This document shows, piece after piece, positions 1 to 8,443 of a stretch of 21,958 bases of DNA. The DNA comes from CAZMFZ01 sp964565665 (GTDB lineage Bacteria; Bacteroidota; Bacteroidia; Cytophagales; UBA9547), in NCBI GenBank assembly GCA_964565665.1, contig CAZMFZ010000058.1:1-21958 (forward strand), in the 5' to 3' direction. Made by a program: the position numbers and the translations under genes. The notes under the pieces are model-generated. The model was not told the DNA's origin. It ran no database searches and worked only from the letters and a program-made list of their open reading frames with translations. Positions within the stretch are counted from its first letter, which is position 1. Every line of letters begins with the position of its first letter.

Positions 1-111
1 ACTTAGCATTTTGATTCAAACGGTAATGTGGTGAAAATACCATTTATAAAGTATCAAAAATAAATAATTTAGGCGAGACTAAAAATTAAATTTTTTTATA
101 CTAATATTAAA

Positions 112-154
112 AAGTTATCCCTTACAAGTTACTAACTCTTATAAGGGATAATTT
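112..154 (-). terminator. Hairpin terminator behind the carboxynorspermidine synthase gene
   Basis: A perfect 10-bp inverted repeat, TTATCCCTTA at 115-124 and TAAGGGATAA at 142-151, surrounds a 17-nt loop. It can extend by a G-U and two A-T pairs on the outside. Read on the minus strand, it lies about 30 bases past the stop codon of the gene at 181 and is followed by a run of T, as expected of an intrinsic terminator. Because the left flank is A-rich and the right flank T-rich, it could also work for a plus-strand gene ending left of the window. The remaining bases 1-180 show no recognisable gene. Confidence 0.6.
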
Positions 155-180
155 CTTAAACTTTAAATGCTAGTGCTTTC

Positions 181-1380
181 CTAATACTCAAATGCCAATT
201 CTGCATCTTGTATTTCGTGCCAAGGCAATCCGTATTGGTTTAAATCTGCCATAAATGGGTCGGGGTTGAACTCTTCAGTATTGAAAACTCCTGTGCCTTT
301 CCACTTGCCTTCAAGCATCATTTTAGCCCCAATCATTGCAGGAACACCAGTGGTGTACGACACCGCTTGGGCTTTCACTTCTCTATAGCACTCGGCATGG
401 TCGCAATTGTTGTAAATGAAATAGGTCTTTTCTTTGCCGTCTTTTATGCCTTTTATTTGGCATCCAATGGAAGTTTGCCCGGTATAATTTTCGCCTAGCG
501 AACCCGGATCAGGCAATACCGCTTTCAAAAATTCTAATGGTATCACATCCATACCTTTGTACTTCACAGGTTTTATGCCTGTCATGCCCACATTTTGCAA
601 TACTTCTAAGTGGGTAAGGTATTGTTGACCAAATGTCATCCAAAATCTAGCTCTTTTCAATGTTGGAAAGTTTTTAACCAACGATTCCAACTCTTCATGA
701 AATAGCAAATACGATTCTTTTGGTCCTACATTTGGATAATCTACAGATTGATGAATAGACATAGGCTCAATTTCTATCCATTGACCGTTTTCGAAATATT
801 TTCCATTTTGGGTAATTTCACGAATATTAATTTCAGGATTGAAATTGGTAGCAAACGCCTTTCCGTGGCTTCCAGCATTGCAATCTACTATATCTAAATA
901 GTGTATTTCATCAAAATGATGGGTAAGGGCATATTTGGTATATATATTGGTAACACCAGGGTCGAAACCACAACCCAGCAATGCCATTAATCCTGCTTCT
1001 TTAAATCGGGCTTGGTAAGCCCATTGCCAGCTGTATTCAAACTTGGCTACATCCTTTGGTTCGTAATTGGCTGTATCTAAGTAGTTTACGCCTGTTTCGA
1101 GACAAGCATCCATTATAGTTAAATCTTGATAAGGCAATGCAACATTGATAACCATTACAGGCTTAAATTGCTTAATCAAAGCTACCAATTCAGGCACATT
1201 GTCGGCATCTACCTGAGCTGTTTTTACATGGGCTTTGCCAATATCGGCTGCAATTTTATCGCATTTCGATTTGGTACGGCTTGCTAGCAGTATTTCACTG
1301 AATACTTCAGGCAACTGTGCACATTTATGAGCTACCACCGAACCTACGCCACCAGCACCTATTATTATTATTTTACGCAT
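181..1380 (-). CDS. Carboxynorspermidine synthase (saccharopine dehydrogenase family)
   Basis: The enzyme reductively condenses L-aspartate semialdehyde with a diamine, using NADPH, to make carboxynorspermidine or carboxyspermidine in the alternative polyamine pathway. The 399-aa product begins with a Rossmann dinucleotide-binding motif, GAGGVG at residues 8-13. It then carries GCGFDPG (136-142) and SYTTGVPA (341-348), and matches Vibrio-type carboxynorspermidine dehydrogenase along its whole length. I chose the ATG at 1380 over an upstream in-frame ATG at 1443: the glycine motif then sits at the usual distance from the N-terminus, the extra 21 residues look unrelated to the family, and a promoter-like sequence lies between the two starts. 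The decarboxylase that normally follows this step is not in the window. Saccharopine reductase is the main alternative, but family resemblance argues against it. Confidence 0.88.
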   Translation of the reverse strand: MRKIIIIGAGGVGSVVAHKCAQLPEVFSEILLASRTKSKCDKIAADIGKAHVKTAQVDADNVPELVALIKQFKPVMVINVALPYQDLTIMDACLETGVNYLDTANYEPKDVAKFEYSWQWAYQARFKEAGLMALLGCGFDPGVTNIYTKYALTHHFDEIHYLDIVDCNAGSHGKAFATNFNPEINIREITQNGKYFENGQWIEIEPMSIHQSVDYPNVGPKESYLLFHEELESLVKNFPTLKRARFWMTFGQQYLTHLEVLQNVGMTGIKPVKYKGMDVIPLEFLKAVLPDPGSLGENYTGQTSIGCQIKGIKDGKEKTYFIYNNCDHAECYREVKAQAVSYTTGVPAMIGAKMMLEGKWKGTGVFNTEEFNPDPFMADLNQYGLPWHEIQDAELAFEY

Positions 1381-1406
1381 TGCTATATTTTTATATTTGT
1401 AAAATG

Positions 1407-1435
1407 CGAAATTATCAATAAACCAATCAATACAA
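1407..1435 (-). promoter_or_regulatory. Candidate promoter of the carboxynorspermidine synthase gene
   Basis: On the minus strand, TTG (1433-1435) is followed after 18 bases by TAATTTCG (1407-1414), one mismatch from the Bacteroidota -7 element TAnnTTTG. It lies about 27 bases before the chosen ATG at 1380 and downstream of the rejected ATG at 1443. The match is inexact, so this is a tentative call. Confidence 0.33.
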
Positions 1436-1593
1436 TGCCACAATTTAGCTACTTAACAATTATTTAAAATTGAAAGATAAAAACGAGGATTAAAAACCCT
1501 TTATATTTTTATTCAAGATTGAATTTCTAAAATACCGTATTAAAAATCTTGCCATCTGCGATGAAGATTACAAATCAATATCGCAATTGTGAC

Positions 1594-2859
1594 TCAATAG
1601 CTATACTTGTCTTTCCAAAGCTTTTTCAAATAGCTTCGCATTTCTTCTTCTCTTGCACTTTTTCCCGGTTCGAAAAATTTTGTGCTGGCGAGTTCAGCTG
1701 GTAGAAATTCTTGATTCACAAAATTATTATCAAAATCATGCGCATATTTATAATCAGCTCCATAGCCTATTTTTTTCATCAATTTGGTAGGAGCATTTCG
1801 CAAATGCAACGGCACGGGCAAATCTCCATTTTCTCTTACAGCCATTTGGGCTTTCTTTATCGCCATATAAGATGCATTGCTCTTGGGCGAAGAAGCCAAA
1901 TAAGTAGTGACTTGCGACAAAATAATAGAGGCCTCTGGGTAGCCTATCATTTGCACGGCTTGAAAGCCATTGGTAGCAAGCAACAAAGCATTGGGATTTG
2001 CATTGCCAATATCTTCGGAAGCCAAAATTAGTAGCCTACGGGCTATGAATTTTACATCTTCTCCACCTTCAATCATGCGAGCCAGCCAATATACGGCTCC
2101 ATTGGGGTCGCTGCCTCTTATAGATTTGATAAAGGCAGAAATAATATCGTAATGCTGTTCGCCACCTTTGTCGTAAAGTGATATTTTCTGCTGGGCAATA
2201 TCGGTTACCAGTTTATTGGTGATGGCAATGATTTCTGTTTCACTCGCATTTGCCACCAATTCCACCAGATTCAATAGTTTTCGGGCATCACCTCCCGAAA
2301 TATTGATAATGGCTTCGGTTTCAATCAACTCAATATTTTTACTTTTTAAATAAATATCGTTGGCAATGGCATTTTGCATCAAGTGAATTAAATCTTGCTC
2401 TTCTAAAGGTTTTAAAATATACACTTGGCAGCGTGATAGCAATGCCCCCACTACTTCAAAAGAAGGATTTTCGGTAGTAGCCCCTATCAGAGTGATAATG
2501 CCTTTTTCAACTGCCCCTAGCAAAGCATCTTGTTGCGATTTATTGAATCGGTGTATTTCATCTATAAAAAGGATGGTTCGCTCACGAAATTTTGCTTGCT
2601 CTATCACTTCACGCACTTCTTTTACTCCGGCACTAATGGCGCTCATTGCCACGAAGTGCATTTTCATTTGATGGGCCAATATGCCGGCTATGGTTGTTTT
2701 GCCAACCCCGGGTGGCCCCCAAAGAATGAAAGAGGGAATATTGCCTGTTTCTATTATTTTACGAAGAATACCCTTCTGACCAACCAAATGGCTTTGCCCA
2801 ATAAAATTATCGAGCGAAGTAGGTCGCATTCGTTCAGAAAGGGGAATATTTGAAGACAT
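1594..2859 (-). CDS. rarA: Replication-associated recombination protein A (RarA/MgsA), AAA+ ATPase
   Basis: RarA is a clamp-loader-like AAA+ ATPase that acts at stalled or single-stranded replication intermediates and forms tetramers. The 421-aa protein is full length for the family. Walker A is GPPGVGKT (48-55), Walker B is ILFIDE (96-101), sensor 1 is ATTEN (127-131), and the LSRC stretch with Arg143 fits the arginine finger. The C-terminal half carries the MgsA/RarA segment around residues 253-290, rich in SDPNGA- and ASEDIG-like motifs. The opening residues, with ERMRP and a following FIGQ-like stretch, are typical, so the ATG at 2859 is well supported. The gene stands alone, with its own candidate promoter just upstream. 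Confidence 0.96.
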   Translation of the reverse strand: MSSNIPLSERMRPTSLDNFIGQSHLVGQKGILRKIIETGNIPSFILWGPPGVGKTTIAGILAHQMKMHFVAMSAISAGVKEVREVIEQAKFRERTILFIDEIHRFNKSQQDALLGAVEKGIITLIGATTENPSFEVVGALLSRCQVYILKPLEEQDLIHLMQNAIANDIYLKSKNIELIETEAIINISGGDARKLLNLVELVANASETEIIAITNKLVTDIAQQKISLYDKGGEQHYDIISAFIKSIRGSDPNGAVYWLARMIEGGEDVKFIARRLLILASEDIGNANPNALLLATNGFQAVQMIGYPEASIILSQVTTYLASSPKSNASYMAIKKAQMAVRENGDLPVPLHLRNAPTKLMKKIGYGADYKYAHDFDNNFVNQEFLPAELASTKFFEPGKSAREEEMRSYLKKLWKDKYSY

Positions 2860-2863
2860 GATT

Positions 2864-2897
2864 CAAAAATAGAGAGTAAATTATGAAATGATCTCAA
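2864..2897 (-). promoter_or_regulatory. Candidate rarA promoter
   Basis: Reading the minus strand, TTG (2895-2897) is followed after 23 bases by TATTTTTG (2864-2871), an exact match to TAnnTTTG. The -7 element ends only 4 bases before the rarA ATG at 2859, implying a very short leader or none. Confidence 0.42.
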
Positions 2898-3006
2898 AAG
2901 ACTTTATTTGTTTAAATATTATTGCCTCGCAATAGCCCTTATATTTATTGAAAATTTTTTGCAATAGAATTAAAAATCTAGAAAAAATATTTAGATTCAC
3001 GACATA

Positions 3007-3022
3007 ATTCGTATATTCGTAT
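3007..3022 (+). promoter_or_regulatory. Tandem 8-bp repeat before the antitoxin gene, candidate operator
   Basis: ATTCGTAT occurs twice back to back (3007-3014, 3015-3022), ending 12 bases before the antitoxin ATG. It contains TATATTCG (3012-3019), one mismatch from the Bacteroidota -7 consensus. A DNA-binding antitoxin sitting on this repeat would cover the promoter, which fits the autorepression known for Xre-RES operons. Binding itself is inferred. Confidence 0.4.
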
Positions 3023-3034
3023 AAATAATGTCGC

Positions 3035-3484
3035 ATGGAAAATTATAGCTTATTAGAAGATCGTTCATCAGCAGATATAGCGAGTGAGCCAGCAGTAGTT
3101 TATGGTCGCAATAGAGGCGGATTTAGCTATATCAGCACCGCTCGCAAAGGACTCACAAAGAAAAATTTATTGGTATTGAAGAAAAACACCAATCTCGACC
3201 TCGATACCTTATCCAATCTGCTTGATATTAACCCTCGCACCATCCAGCGCAGAACCGATGACGAGCCATTTAAAACAAGCACGTCTGAGAAAATGCTAGC
3301 TTTGTCAGATTTGTATTTATTCGGCTTCGATATTTTTGAAGAACGAAAATTATTCTACAAATGGATGGACACTCCCATTTTGGCTCTCGACAACGAAAAA
3401 CCAATTAGCTTCCTCGATACTTTTTATGGCATTAATGAGGTAAAAAACATCATTGGGCGTTTAGCATACGGCATTCCTTCCTGA
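3035..3484 (+). CDS. Xre/MbcA/ParS-type antitoxin of a RES toxin system
   Basis: This 149-aa protein is the likely neutralising partner and operon repressor for the RES-domain toxin encoded next. Residues about 38-75 form an Xre-like helix-turn-helix region (LDLDTLSNLLDINPRTIQRR-type helices). Residues about 96-149 fit the MbcA/ParS toxin-binding domain (formerly DUF2384), ending in the characteristic IGRLAYGIPS-like tail that in known structures inserts into the toxin active site. Its stop codon overlaps the toxin start, so the two are translationally linked. An in-frame alternative start was not evident; the ATG at 3035 follows the tandem repeat closely. The length and the order, antitoxin first, are usual for Xre-RES pairs. 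Confidence 0.92.
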   Translation: MENYSLLEDRSSADIASEPAVVYGRNRGGFSYISTARKGLTKKNLLVLKKNTNLDLDTLSNLLDINPRTIQRRTDDEPFKTSTSEKMLALSDLYLFGFDIFEERKLFYKWMDTPILALDNEKPISFLDTFYGINEVKNIIGRLAYGIPS

Positions 3485-3948
3485 TGATGGAGCTTTTTCG
3501 TATTACCCAAGCGCGCTATGCGGCCGACATGACAGGCGAAGGCTCAAGATTGTACGGAGCAAGATGGAACAATATCGGCACGGCCTGTATTTACACTGCC
3601 GAAAACAGAGGATTGAGCCTTTGTGAGCATTTCTGTTCCTCAAGTTTGGCAGCTCCTATACCTCACTTATCAATCTTAACCTATTCTATTGAAACTGAGT
3701 ATATTTTTACTTTGCAGCTTGGAGATTTACCTTCAAATTGGCGTGAAATAAAGCACCCTGAAGAAACAAGAAACTTGGGTACAGACCTTATAAAATCAAA
3801 CCAATATGCCATCATCAAAGTGCCTTCGGTAATTATGGAAGAAGAATACAATTGCATTATAAATATCTACCATCCAGATTTTAAAACCTTAAAAATCAAG
3901 TATATACGTCCCTTTTACCTTGATTCAAGATTTAGAAATTCGCCATAG
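3484..3948 (+). CDS. RES-domain toxin (NAD+-degrading family)
   Basis: Known RES toxins deplete cellular NAD+, by phosphorolysis or hydrolysis, and stop growth until the antitoxin rebinds. The 154-aa product is the usual size. The family's signature Arg, Glu and Ser can be placed: FRI (Arg6) opens the domain, YGARWN holds Arg27, the YTAENRGLSLCEH stretch holds Glu48, and VPSVI holds Ser115, followed by an N-x-x-x-N-x-x-HPDF tail at 123-132. No catalytic residue seems lost, so it is probably active. Translation may begin at the ATG at 3484, overlapping the antitoxin stop (TGATG), or at the next ATG at 3487. The 60 bases after it show no clear terminator. Confidence 0.92.
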   Translation: MMELFRITQARYAADMTGEGSRLYGARWNNIGTACIYTAENRGLSLCEHFCSSSLAAPIPHLSILTYSIETEYIFTLQLGDLPSNWREIKHPEETRNLGTDLIKSNQYAIIKVPSVIMEEEYNCIINIYHPDFKTLKIKYIRPFYLDSRFRNSP

Positions 3949-4008
3949 CATTCTAATTCTTCTCATTATAAATGCTGCAAATAGTATCTCAATAACCATA
4001 TTACACTA

Positions 4009-4785
4009 GTGCCAAAAATCACCCCAGTTTTACAAAAAATATTTGCTGTATATGCATTATTCGTTTTCTTAGGCTTTTTTCTAATGCTTTATCCGTTCAT
4101 GTTTTTCTTTGTACATTTCAACTGGGCAAGAACGATTAACCACTGGCTTTATCGCATCTGGGGGCATCTGGTGTTTTTTTTTACTGGCGTTTGGGCAAGC
4201 CCAGATTGGCGGTTTAAACGAAAAAAAGGTCAAGCATACGTATATTGTGCCAATCACACTTCCTATGCCGATATACCTACTTTGTATGTCAATATTGTGC
4301 AAGATTTGATTTTTATTGGCAAAAGTTCGCTTGGTAAAGTGCCATTATTCGGTTACACCTATTCAAAAGTGCATATATTAGTAGATAGAAGAAGCACACA
4401 CAGCCGTAAAGATGTGATTGAAAAAACCAAACAAGCAGTTAAGAGTGGCATTTCACCCGTATTTTTTCCTGAAGGCACAATACCAAAAGTTGGCAAACGC
4501 CCCGAAATGATTGAATTTAAAGATGGAGCTTTCAAAGTGGCAATAGAAATGCAAGTGCCAATAGTGCCTGTGGCAATATTAAACAACTACTTAATATTGC
4601 CTGATAATGAGAAGTTTAACCTTAAAATAAGACCAAGTAAGGCTGTATTTCTAAAGCCAATTGAGACCAAGGGATTGGGTTTAGAAAGCTTAAACGAATT
4701 AAAACTGCAAACCTTCCAAGCAATTGATAAGGAATTGAAAGCCAATCTAAAAGTTAAAACTCCACATGTAAAAAAGAATCTTTAG
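4009..4785 (+). CDS. plsC: Lysophospholipid acyltransferase (1-acylglycerol-3-phosphate acyltransferase family)
   Basis: Enzymes of this family transfer an acyl chain to lysophosphatidic acid or a related lysolipid at the inner membrane. Residues 10-36 form a hydrophobic membrane segment, with a second near 50-60. The catalytic HX4D motif is NHTSYAD with His83 and Asp88. KSSLGKVPLFG (105-115) and VDRR (125-128) follow, then the acceptor-binding FPEGT with Glu155. The 258-aa length is typical. The start is GTG: an in-frame stop lies 27 bases upstream, no ATG intervenes, and the next internal Met (26) would cut into the membrane segment. Substrate (phospholipid precursor or ornithine lipid) cannot be told. 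The MoxR gene follows after 112 bases. Confidence 0.88.
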   Translation: MPKITPVLQKIFAVYALFVFLGFFLMLYPFMFFFVHFNWARTINHWLYRIWGHLVFFFTGVWASPDWRFKRKKGQAYVYCANHTSYADIPTLYVNIVQDLIFIGKSSLGKVPLFGYTYSKVHILVDRRSTHSRKDVIEKTKQAVKSGISPVFFPEGTIPKVGKRPEMIEFKDGAFKVAIEMQVPIVPVAILNNYLILPDNEKFNLKIRPSKAVFLKPIETKGLGLESLNELKLQTFQAIDKELKANLKVKTPHVKKNL

Positions 4786-4842
4786 TTTATCAATATGTCG
4801 AAATAATAAGATTTTAAAACTTAGGTAAGGGAGCTTACAAAA

Positions 4843-4873
4843 TTGGCATTGTGGCAATATCAGCGTATAATTG
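4843..4873 (+). promoter_or_regulatory. Candidate promoter of the MoxR gene
   Basis: TTG (4843-4845) is followed after 20 bases by TATAATTG (4866-4873), one mismatch from TAnnTTTG. It lies 24 bases before the MoxR ATG. The spacing is good but the -7 match is imperfect. Confidence 0.33.
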
Positions 4874-4897
4874 CGTAGAATTTGAATAAAAATAGAA

Positions 4898-5854
4898 ATG
4901 AAGTCAGACGTAGAATTGGCAGATGAATTAGCTGCATCATATATAAAACTCACACAAGAAATATCGAAAGTAATAGTTGGGCAGCAGGAAGTGGTAAAGC
5001 TAGTGCTTACGGGCATTTTAAGCCGTGGACATTGTCTATTAGTTGGGGTGCCAGGTTTGGCCAAAACTTCGCTAATTCAAACCATAGCCAACGCCCTTGA
5101 TTTAGATTTCAAACGCATACAATTTACACCCGATTTAATGCCTTCAGACATTACGGGTTCTGAAACTTTAGACTCAAACCGCAATATCAAATTTGTAAAA
5201 GGGCCAATATTTGCTAATATTATTTTGGCAGATGAAATAAATAGAACGCCACCTAAAACCCAAGCCTCACTCTTGGAGGCTATGCAAGAACAAAGTGTAA
5301 CTATTGCAGGGCAAACTTATAACCTTGATAAGCCTTTTTTCGTGCTAGCAACCCAAAATCCGATAGAACAGGAAGGTACCTATCCCCTACCCGAGGCCCA
5401 ATTGGACAGATTTATGTTCAATATATTGCTTACTTATCCTTCATTGCAAGATGAAATTGAGGTGGTAAAAAGCACCACATCGGAGAAAAAGGTAAAAATT
5501 AATAAAATAATAAGTGGAAAAGAAATAAAGGATTTCCAAGAATTGGTGCGTAAAGCTCCAGTAGCTGATAATGTGGTAGAATATGCGGTAAATCTTGTGC
5601 ATAAAACCCGCCCCAATACAGCATTGGCTACAAAAGAGACAAACGAATACCTAGAATGGGGTGCAGGACCTAGGGCATCGCAATTTTTAGTGGTGGGTGC
5701 AAAATGCAATGCCTTGCTCAATGGCAAATATTCGCCAGATATTGAAGATGTGCAGGCTGTGGCACTACCCATTTTACGACATCGACTAGTACGCAACTTT
5801 AAAGCTGAGGCAGATGGTGTAAGTGTTGAAGATATGGTGAAAAGATTATTGTAG
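4898..5854 (+). CDS. MoxR-family AAA+ ATPase
   Basis: MoxR ATPases act as chaperone-like motors that assemble or activate partner proteins, usually with von Willebrand A-like (DUF58 or VWA) partners. The 318-aa product has Walker A GVPGLAKTS (50-58), Walker B with Asp112-Glu113 in LADEINR, the MoxR hallmark TPPKTQASLLEAMQE (117-131), sensor 1 ATQNP (151-155) and a probable arginine finger at Arg171. The C-terminal lid includes a GAGPRAS motif near residue 254, where many relatives have GASPR. The expected DUF58 partner is not adjacent; the only one in the window is at 16721. The DUF5686 gene follows after 43 bases and may share the transcript. Confidence 0.94.
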   Translation: MKSDVELADELAASYIKLTQEISKVIVGQQEVVKLVLTGILSRGHCLLVGVPGLAKTSLIQTIANALDLDFKRIQFTPDLMPSDITGSETLDSNRNIKFVKGPIFANIILADEINRTPPKTQASLLEAMQEQSVTIAGQTYNLDKPFFVLATQNPIEQEGTYPLPEAQLDRFMFNILLTYPSLQDEIEVVKSTTSEKKVKINKIISGKEIKDFQELVRKAPVADNVVEYAVNLVHKTRPNTALATKETNEYLEWGAGPRASQFLVVGAKCNALLNGKYSPDIEDVQAVALPILRHRLVRNFKAEADGVSVEDMVKRLL

Positions 5855-5897
5855 GTATATTACAATGCTTTTTTAATCATCTAAAGTCTAATTTAGT

Positions 5898-8432
5898 ATG
5901 CGACTGGCATTGTACAGTAAAGGCTTTTTTTTATTCTTCTTTTTTTGCTCTACTTTTTTTGCCTTTACTCAAATTACCATTAAAGGCAAAGTGACCGATG
6001 CTGCCAATGGTGAGCCCTTACCATTTGTAGTTATTCAATTTCAAGGTAGCATAATTGGGGCTCAGTCCGATTTTGAAGGTAATTATTCAATCAAGTCTAG
6101 TTTAATAAGAGATTCACTCACAGCTACTTATGTGGGATATAAATCGAAAATTAAATCTGTAAAGAAAGGATTTCCTCAGCAAATCATCAATTTTCAATTG
6201 GCTGAGAATAGCCGCCAATTAGGTGAAGTAGTGGTAAAAAGAGGTGAAAATCCTGCTTGGGAAATATTAAGAAAAATACAAATACAAAAAACTATAAATG
6301 ACAAACGCTCATTAAAAGCTTTTGAATATGAAAGCTATTCGAAAGTGCAGGTAGATATTGATAATATTTCTCAAAAGCTACGCAAACGTAGGATATTAAA
6401 AAATGTAATAGCTGCTATCGATAGTCTGAAAAAAATTACAAATGACGAAGGCAAGCCTATCGTTCCTATTTATTTGTCGGAAACTATTTCCAAAAATTAT
6501 TATCAAACAAACCCCATAAAGCAAAAAGAGCATATTTCGGCACATAAAATAGCGGGGATATTAGATGAAAGCAATGCCCAGTTTATATCGCAAATTACGG
6601 GCAGCAGCATTATGGAATTTAATTTTTACCAAAACTGGATTCAGTTTCTAGGTCGAGATTTTGTGTCGCCCATTGCCGAAAGCTGGCGAGATTATTATGA
6701 ATACGATTTGGAAGACAGCCTACTAATTGAGAGTGATTTTTGCTACAAAATCAATATCAAACCCAAAAGAGAATCCGATTTGGCTTTTAAAGGCACTATT
6801 TGGATTACAAAAAATGAAAACGCCATCAAAAGATGCGATTTGACTGTAGGGAAAACTGCCAATCTCAATTTCATAGATAAAATTAAGATTCAACAAGAAT
6901 TTACGCCCACACTCCAAGGTGCTTGGCTACCTCAAAAAATGCGATTTAGCATTGATGTGGCTGAGCCTACCGATAGCCTTACCGGGCTTTTGGTAAAATA
7001 TTATATTTCAAATAAAGATTTTGTGATAAACCAGCCTAAAAATGAAGCTTTTTTTCAAGTAGGGCTGGAAACGGATGAAAAGGCAAACGATTTTGATAAT
7101 AGCTATTGGCAAGAAAATCGCCACGACAGCCTTTCTGACAACGACAGACAGGTGTTTCAAATGATAGATACGCTCAAGAATATGCCGGCTATAAAATCAT
7201 ATATTGAAATTATTGATATACTTGTGAATGGCTATAAAAAGCTTGGCTGTATTGAAATTGGCCCATATTCTCAGCTCGTTGCTTGGAATAATGTGGAAGG
7301 TGTAAGGGTGAAACTTGGCGTGCGGTCGAGCTATAAATTTAGCAAAAAATGGCTTTTAAAAGCTCATGGAGCATATGGCAGCATCGATGAAAAATGGAAA
7401 TACGGGGCTTCTGCCGATTATTTATTCTCCAAAAGAAAATGGCTGTGGGCAGGCATCGAATATTCATATGATTTAGAGCAATTGGGCATATTTTCATTCA
7501 ACAAAGCCAATATTTCCACCTTGTTTTTAGCTGTTTCTCGCTGGGGAAATTTGAGCAATTCCAACCCATTTTACATCAGCAATTATTCGTCTTATTTGCA
7601 AATAGATCCTTTTCGAGGCATTAGCACCAAATTGCAATTCAATTATCAGCAATTTAATCAAGTACCGATTAATTCAGACCGCTATAACTTCGGCTACTAT
7701 TCTGTGCCAAGCGATACTACTTCTGCCATTAATCATACCTTAAATAACGCAGAACTTGTGTTTGAAACCCGGATTGCTCGCAGAGAAACATTTTTGTATT
7801 ACGAACACAATCGCTTGTCGATGGGAAATGAGCAAGTGCCTATTTTCACTTTTAGGTATCATTTGGGGTTAAAAGGCGTGGGTGGCAGTCAATTTGCGTA
7901 TCAGAAATTTGCATTACAAATGTCGCAGTTGGTTACAATTGGCAAATTAGGACGCTCGAGCTACACAATTAGAGGCAACTATGTGCCCAATACGTTGCCA
8001 TTCCCGTTGCTTACCATTCACCAAGGCAACCAAAGTTTTGTGTATAGTGCAGGTATATTCAATTTGATGAATCTATTCGAATTTGTAAGTAGCCGTTCGG
8101 TTTCGCTCAATTATCAGCATCATTTTACAGGATTTTTCTTTAATCGTATTCCATTATTTGAAAAATTAAAACTTAGAGAAGTGGCTTCTTTCAATGCAGT
8201 CTGGGGCTTGGCTACACAAAACGACTTAAATCTTGTGCCTAAAAATGATGTGATTGGGTATAGGCAGTTTCATTCTCTCGACCCCAATATCCCCTATATG
8301 GAAGCTGGCATCGGCATAGAAAACATTGCAAAAGCATTTAGGGTAGAGTTTTTTAAGCGATTAACGTACCTTAATCAAGAGTATGAAATTCAAAATTGGG
8401 GAATAAAAGTAGCCGCTGCCTTTTCTTTGTAA
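5898..8432 (+). CDS. DUF5686 family outer-membrane protein with carboxypeptidase-regulatory-like domain
   Basis: The 844-aa product starts with a basic then very hydrophobic signal peptide (residues 1 to about 25, ending near FAFTQ). An immunoglobulin-like CarboxypepD_reg domain follows at about 26-105: IKGKVTDAANGEPLPF, then the FEGNYSI turn and a VGYKS strand, as in the N-terminal plug extension of many Bacteroidota outer-membrane proteins. The remainder fits DUF5686, whose C-terminal half is rich in alternating, aromatic strands consistent with a beta-barrel. I see no TonB box or clear plug domain, so I do not call it a SusC-type transporter. Cellular role is unknown. Its stop lies 11 bases from the convergent Pr6Pr gene, with no obvious hairpin between. 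Confidence 0.88.
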   Translation: MRLALYSKGFFLFFFFCSTFFAFTQITIKGKVTDAANGEPLPFVVIQFQGSIIGAQSDFEGNYSIKSSLIRDSLTATYVGYKSKIKSVKKGFPQQIINFQLAENSRQLGEVVVKRGENPAWEILRKIQIQKTINDKRSLKAFEYESYSKVQVDIDNISQKLRKRRILKNVIAAIDSLKKITNDEGKPIVPIYLSETISKNYYQTNPIKQKEHISAHKIAGILDESNAQFISQITGSSIMEFNFYQNWIQFLGRDFVSPIAESWRDYYEYDLEDSLLIESDFCYKINIKPKRESDLAFKGTIWITKNENAIKRCDLTVGKTANLNFIDKIKIQQEFTPTLQGAWLPQKMRFSIDVAEPTDSLTGLLVKYYISNKDFVINQPKNEAFFQVGLETDEKANDFDNSYWQENRHDSLSDNDRQVFQMIDTLKNMPAIKSYIEIIDILVNGYKKLGCIEIGPYSQLVAWNNVEGVRVKLGVRSSYKFSKKWLLKAHGAYGSIDEKWKYGASADYLFSKRKWLWAGIEYSYDLEQLGIFSFNKANISTLFLAVSRWGNLSNSNPFYISNYSSYLQIDPFRGISTKLQFNYQQFNQVPINSDRYNFGYYSVPSDTTSAINHTLNNAELVFETRIARRETFLYYEHNRLSMGNEQVPIFTFRYHLGLKGVGGSQFAYQKFALQMSQLVTIGKLGRSSYTIRGNYVPNTLPFPLLTIHQGNQSFVYSAGIFNLMNLFEFVSSRSVSLNYQHHFTGFFFNRIPLFEKLKLREVASFNAVWGLATQNDLNLVPKNDVIGYRQFHSLDPNIPYMEAGIGIENIAKAFRVEFFKRLTYLNQEYEIQNWGIKVAAAFSL

Positions 8433-8443
8433 ATAATTCAAAA

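Noticed and set aside
1711..2152. Plus-strand open frames within rarA.
   Set aside because: They lie antisense to a conserved gene, resemble no family and have composition of a shadow frame.
2920..2934. Small hairpin TATTGC-CTC-GCAATA between rarA and the antitoxin gene.
   Set aside because: A 6-bp stem with no T tract, upstream of rarA; too short to call a terminator or operator.
5898..8432. Calling the large outer-membrane protein a TonB-dependent receptor.
   Set aside because: It has the regulatory-like N-terminal domain, but no TonB box or plug domain is visible and the body fits DUF5686 better.
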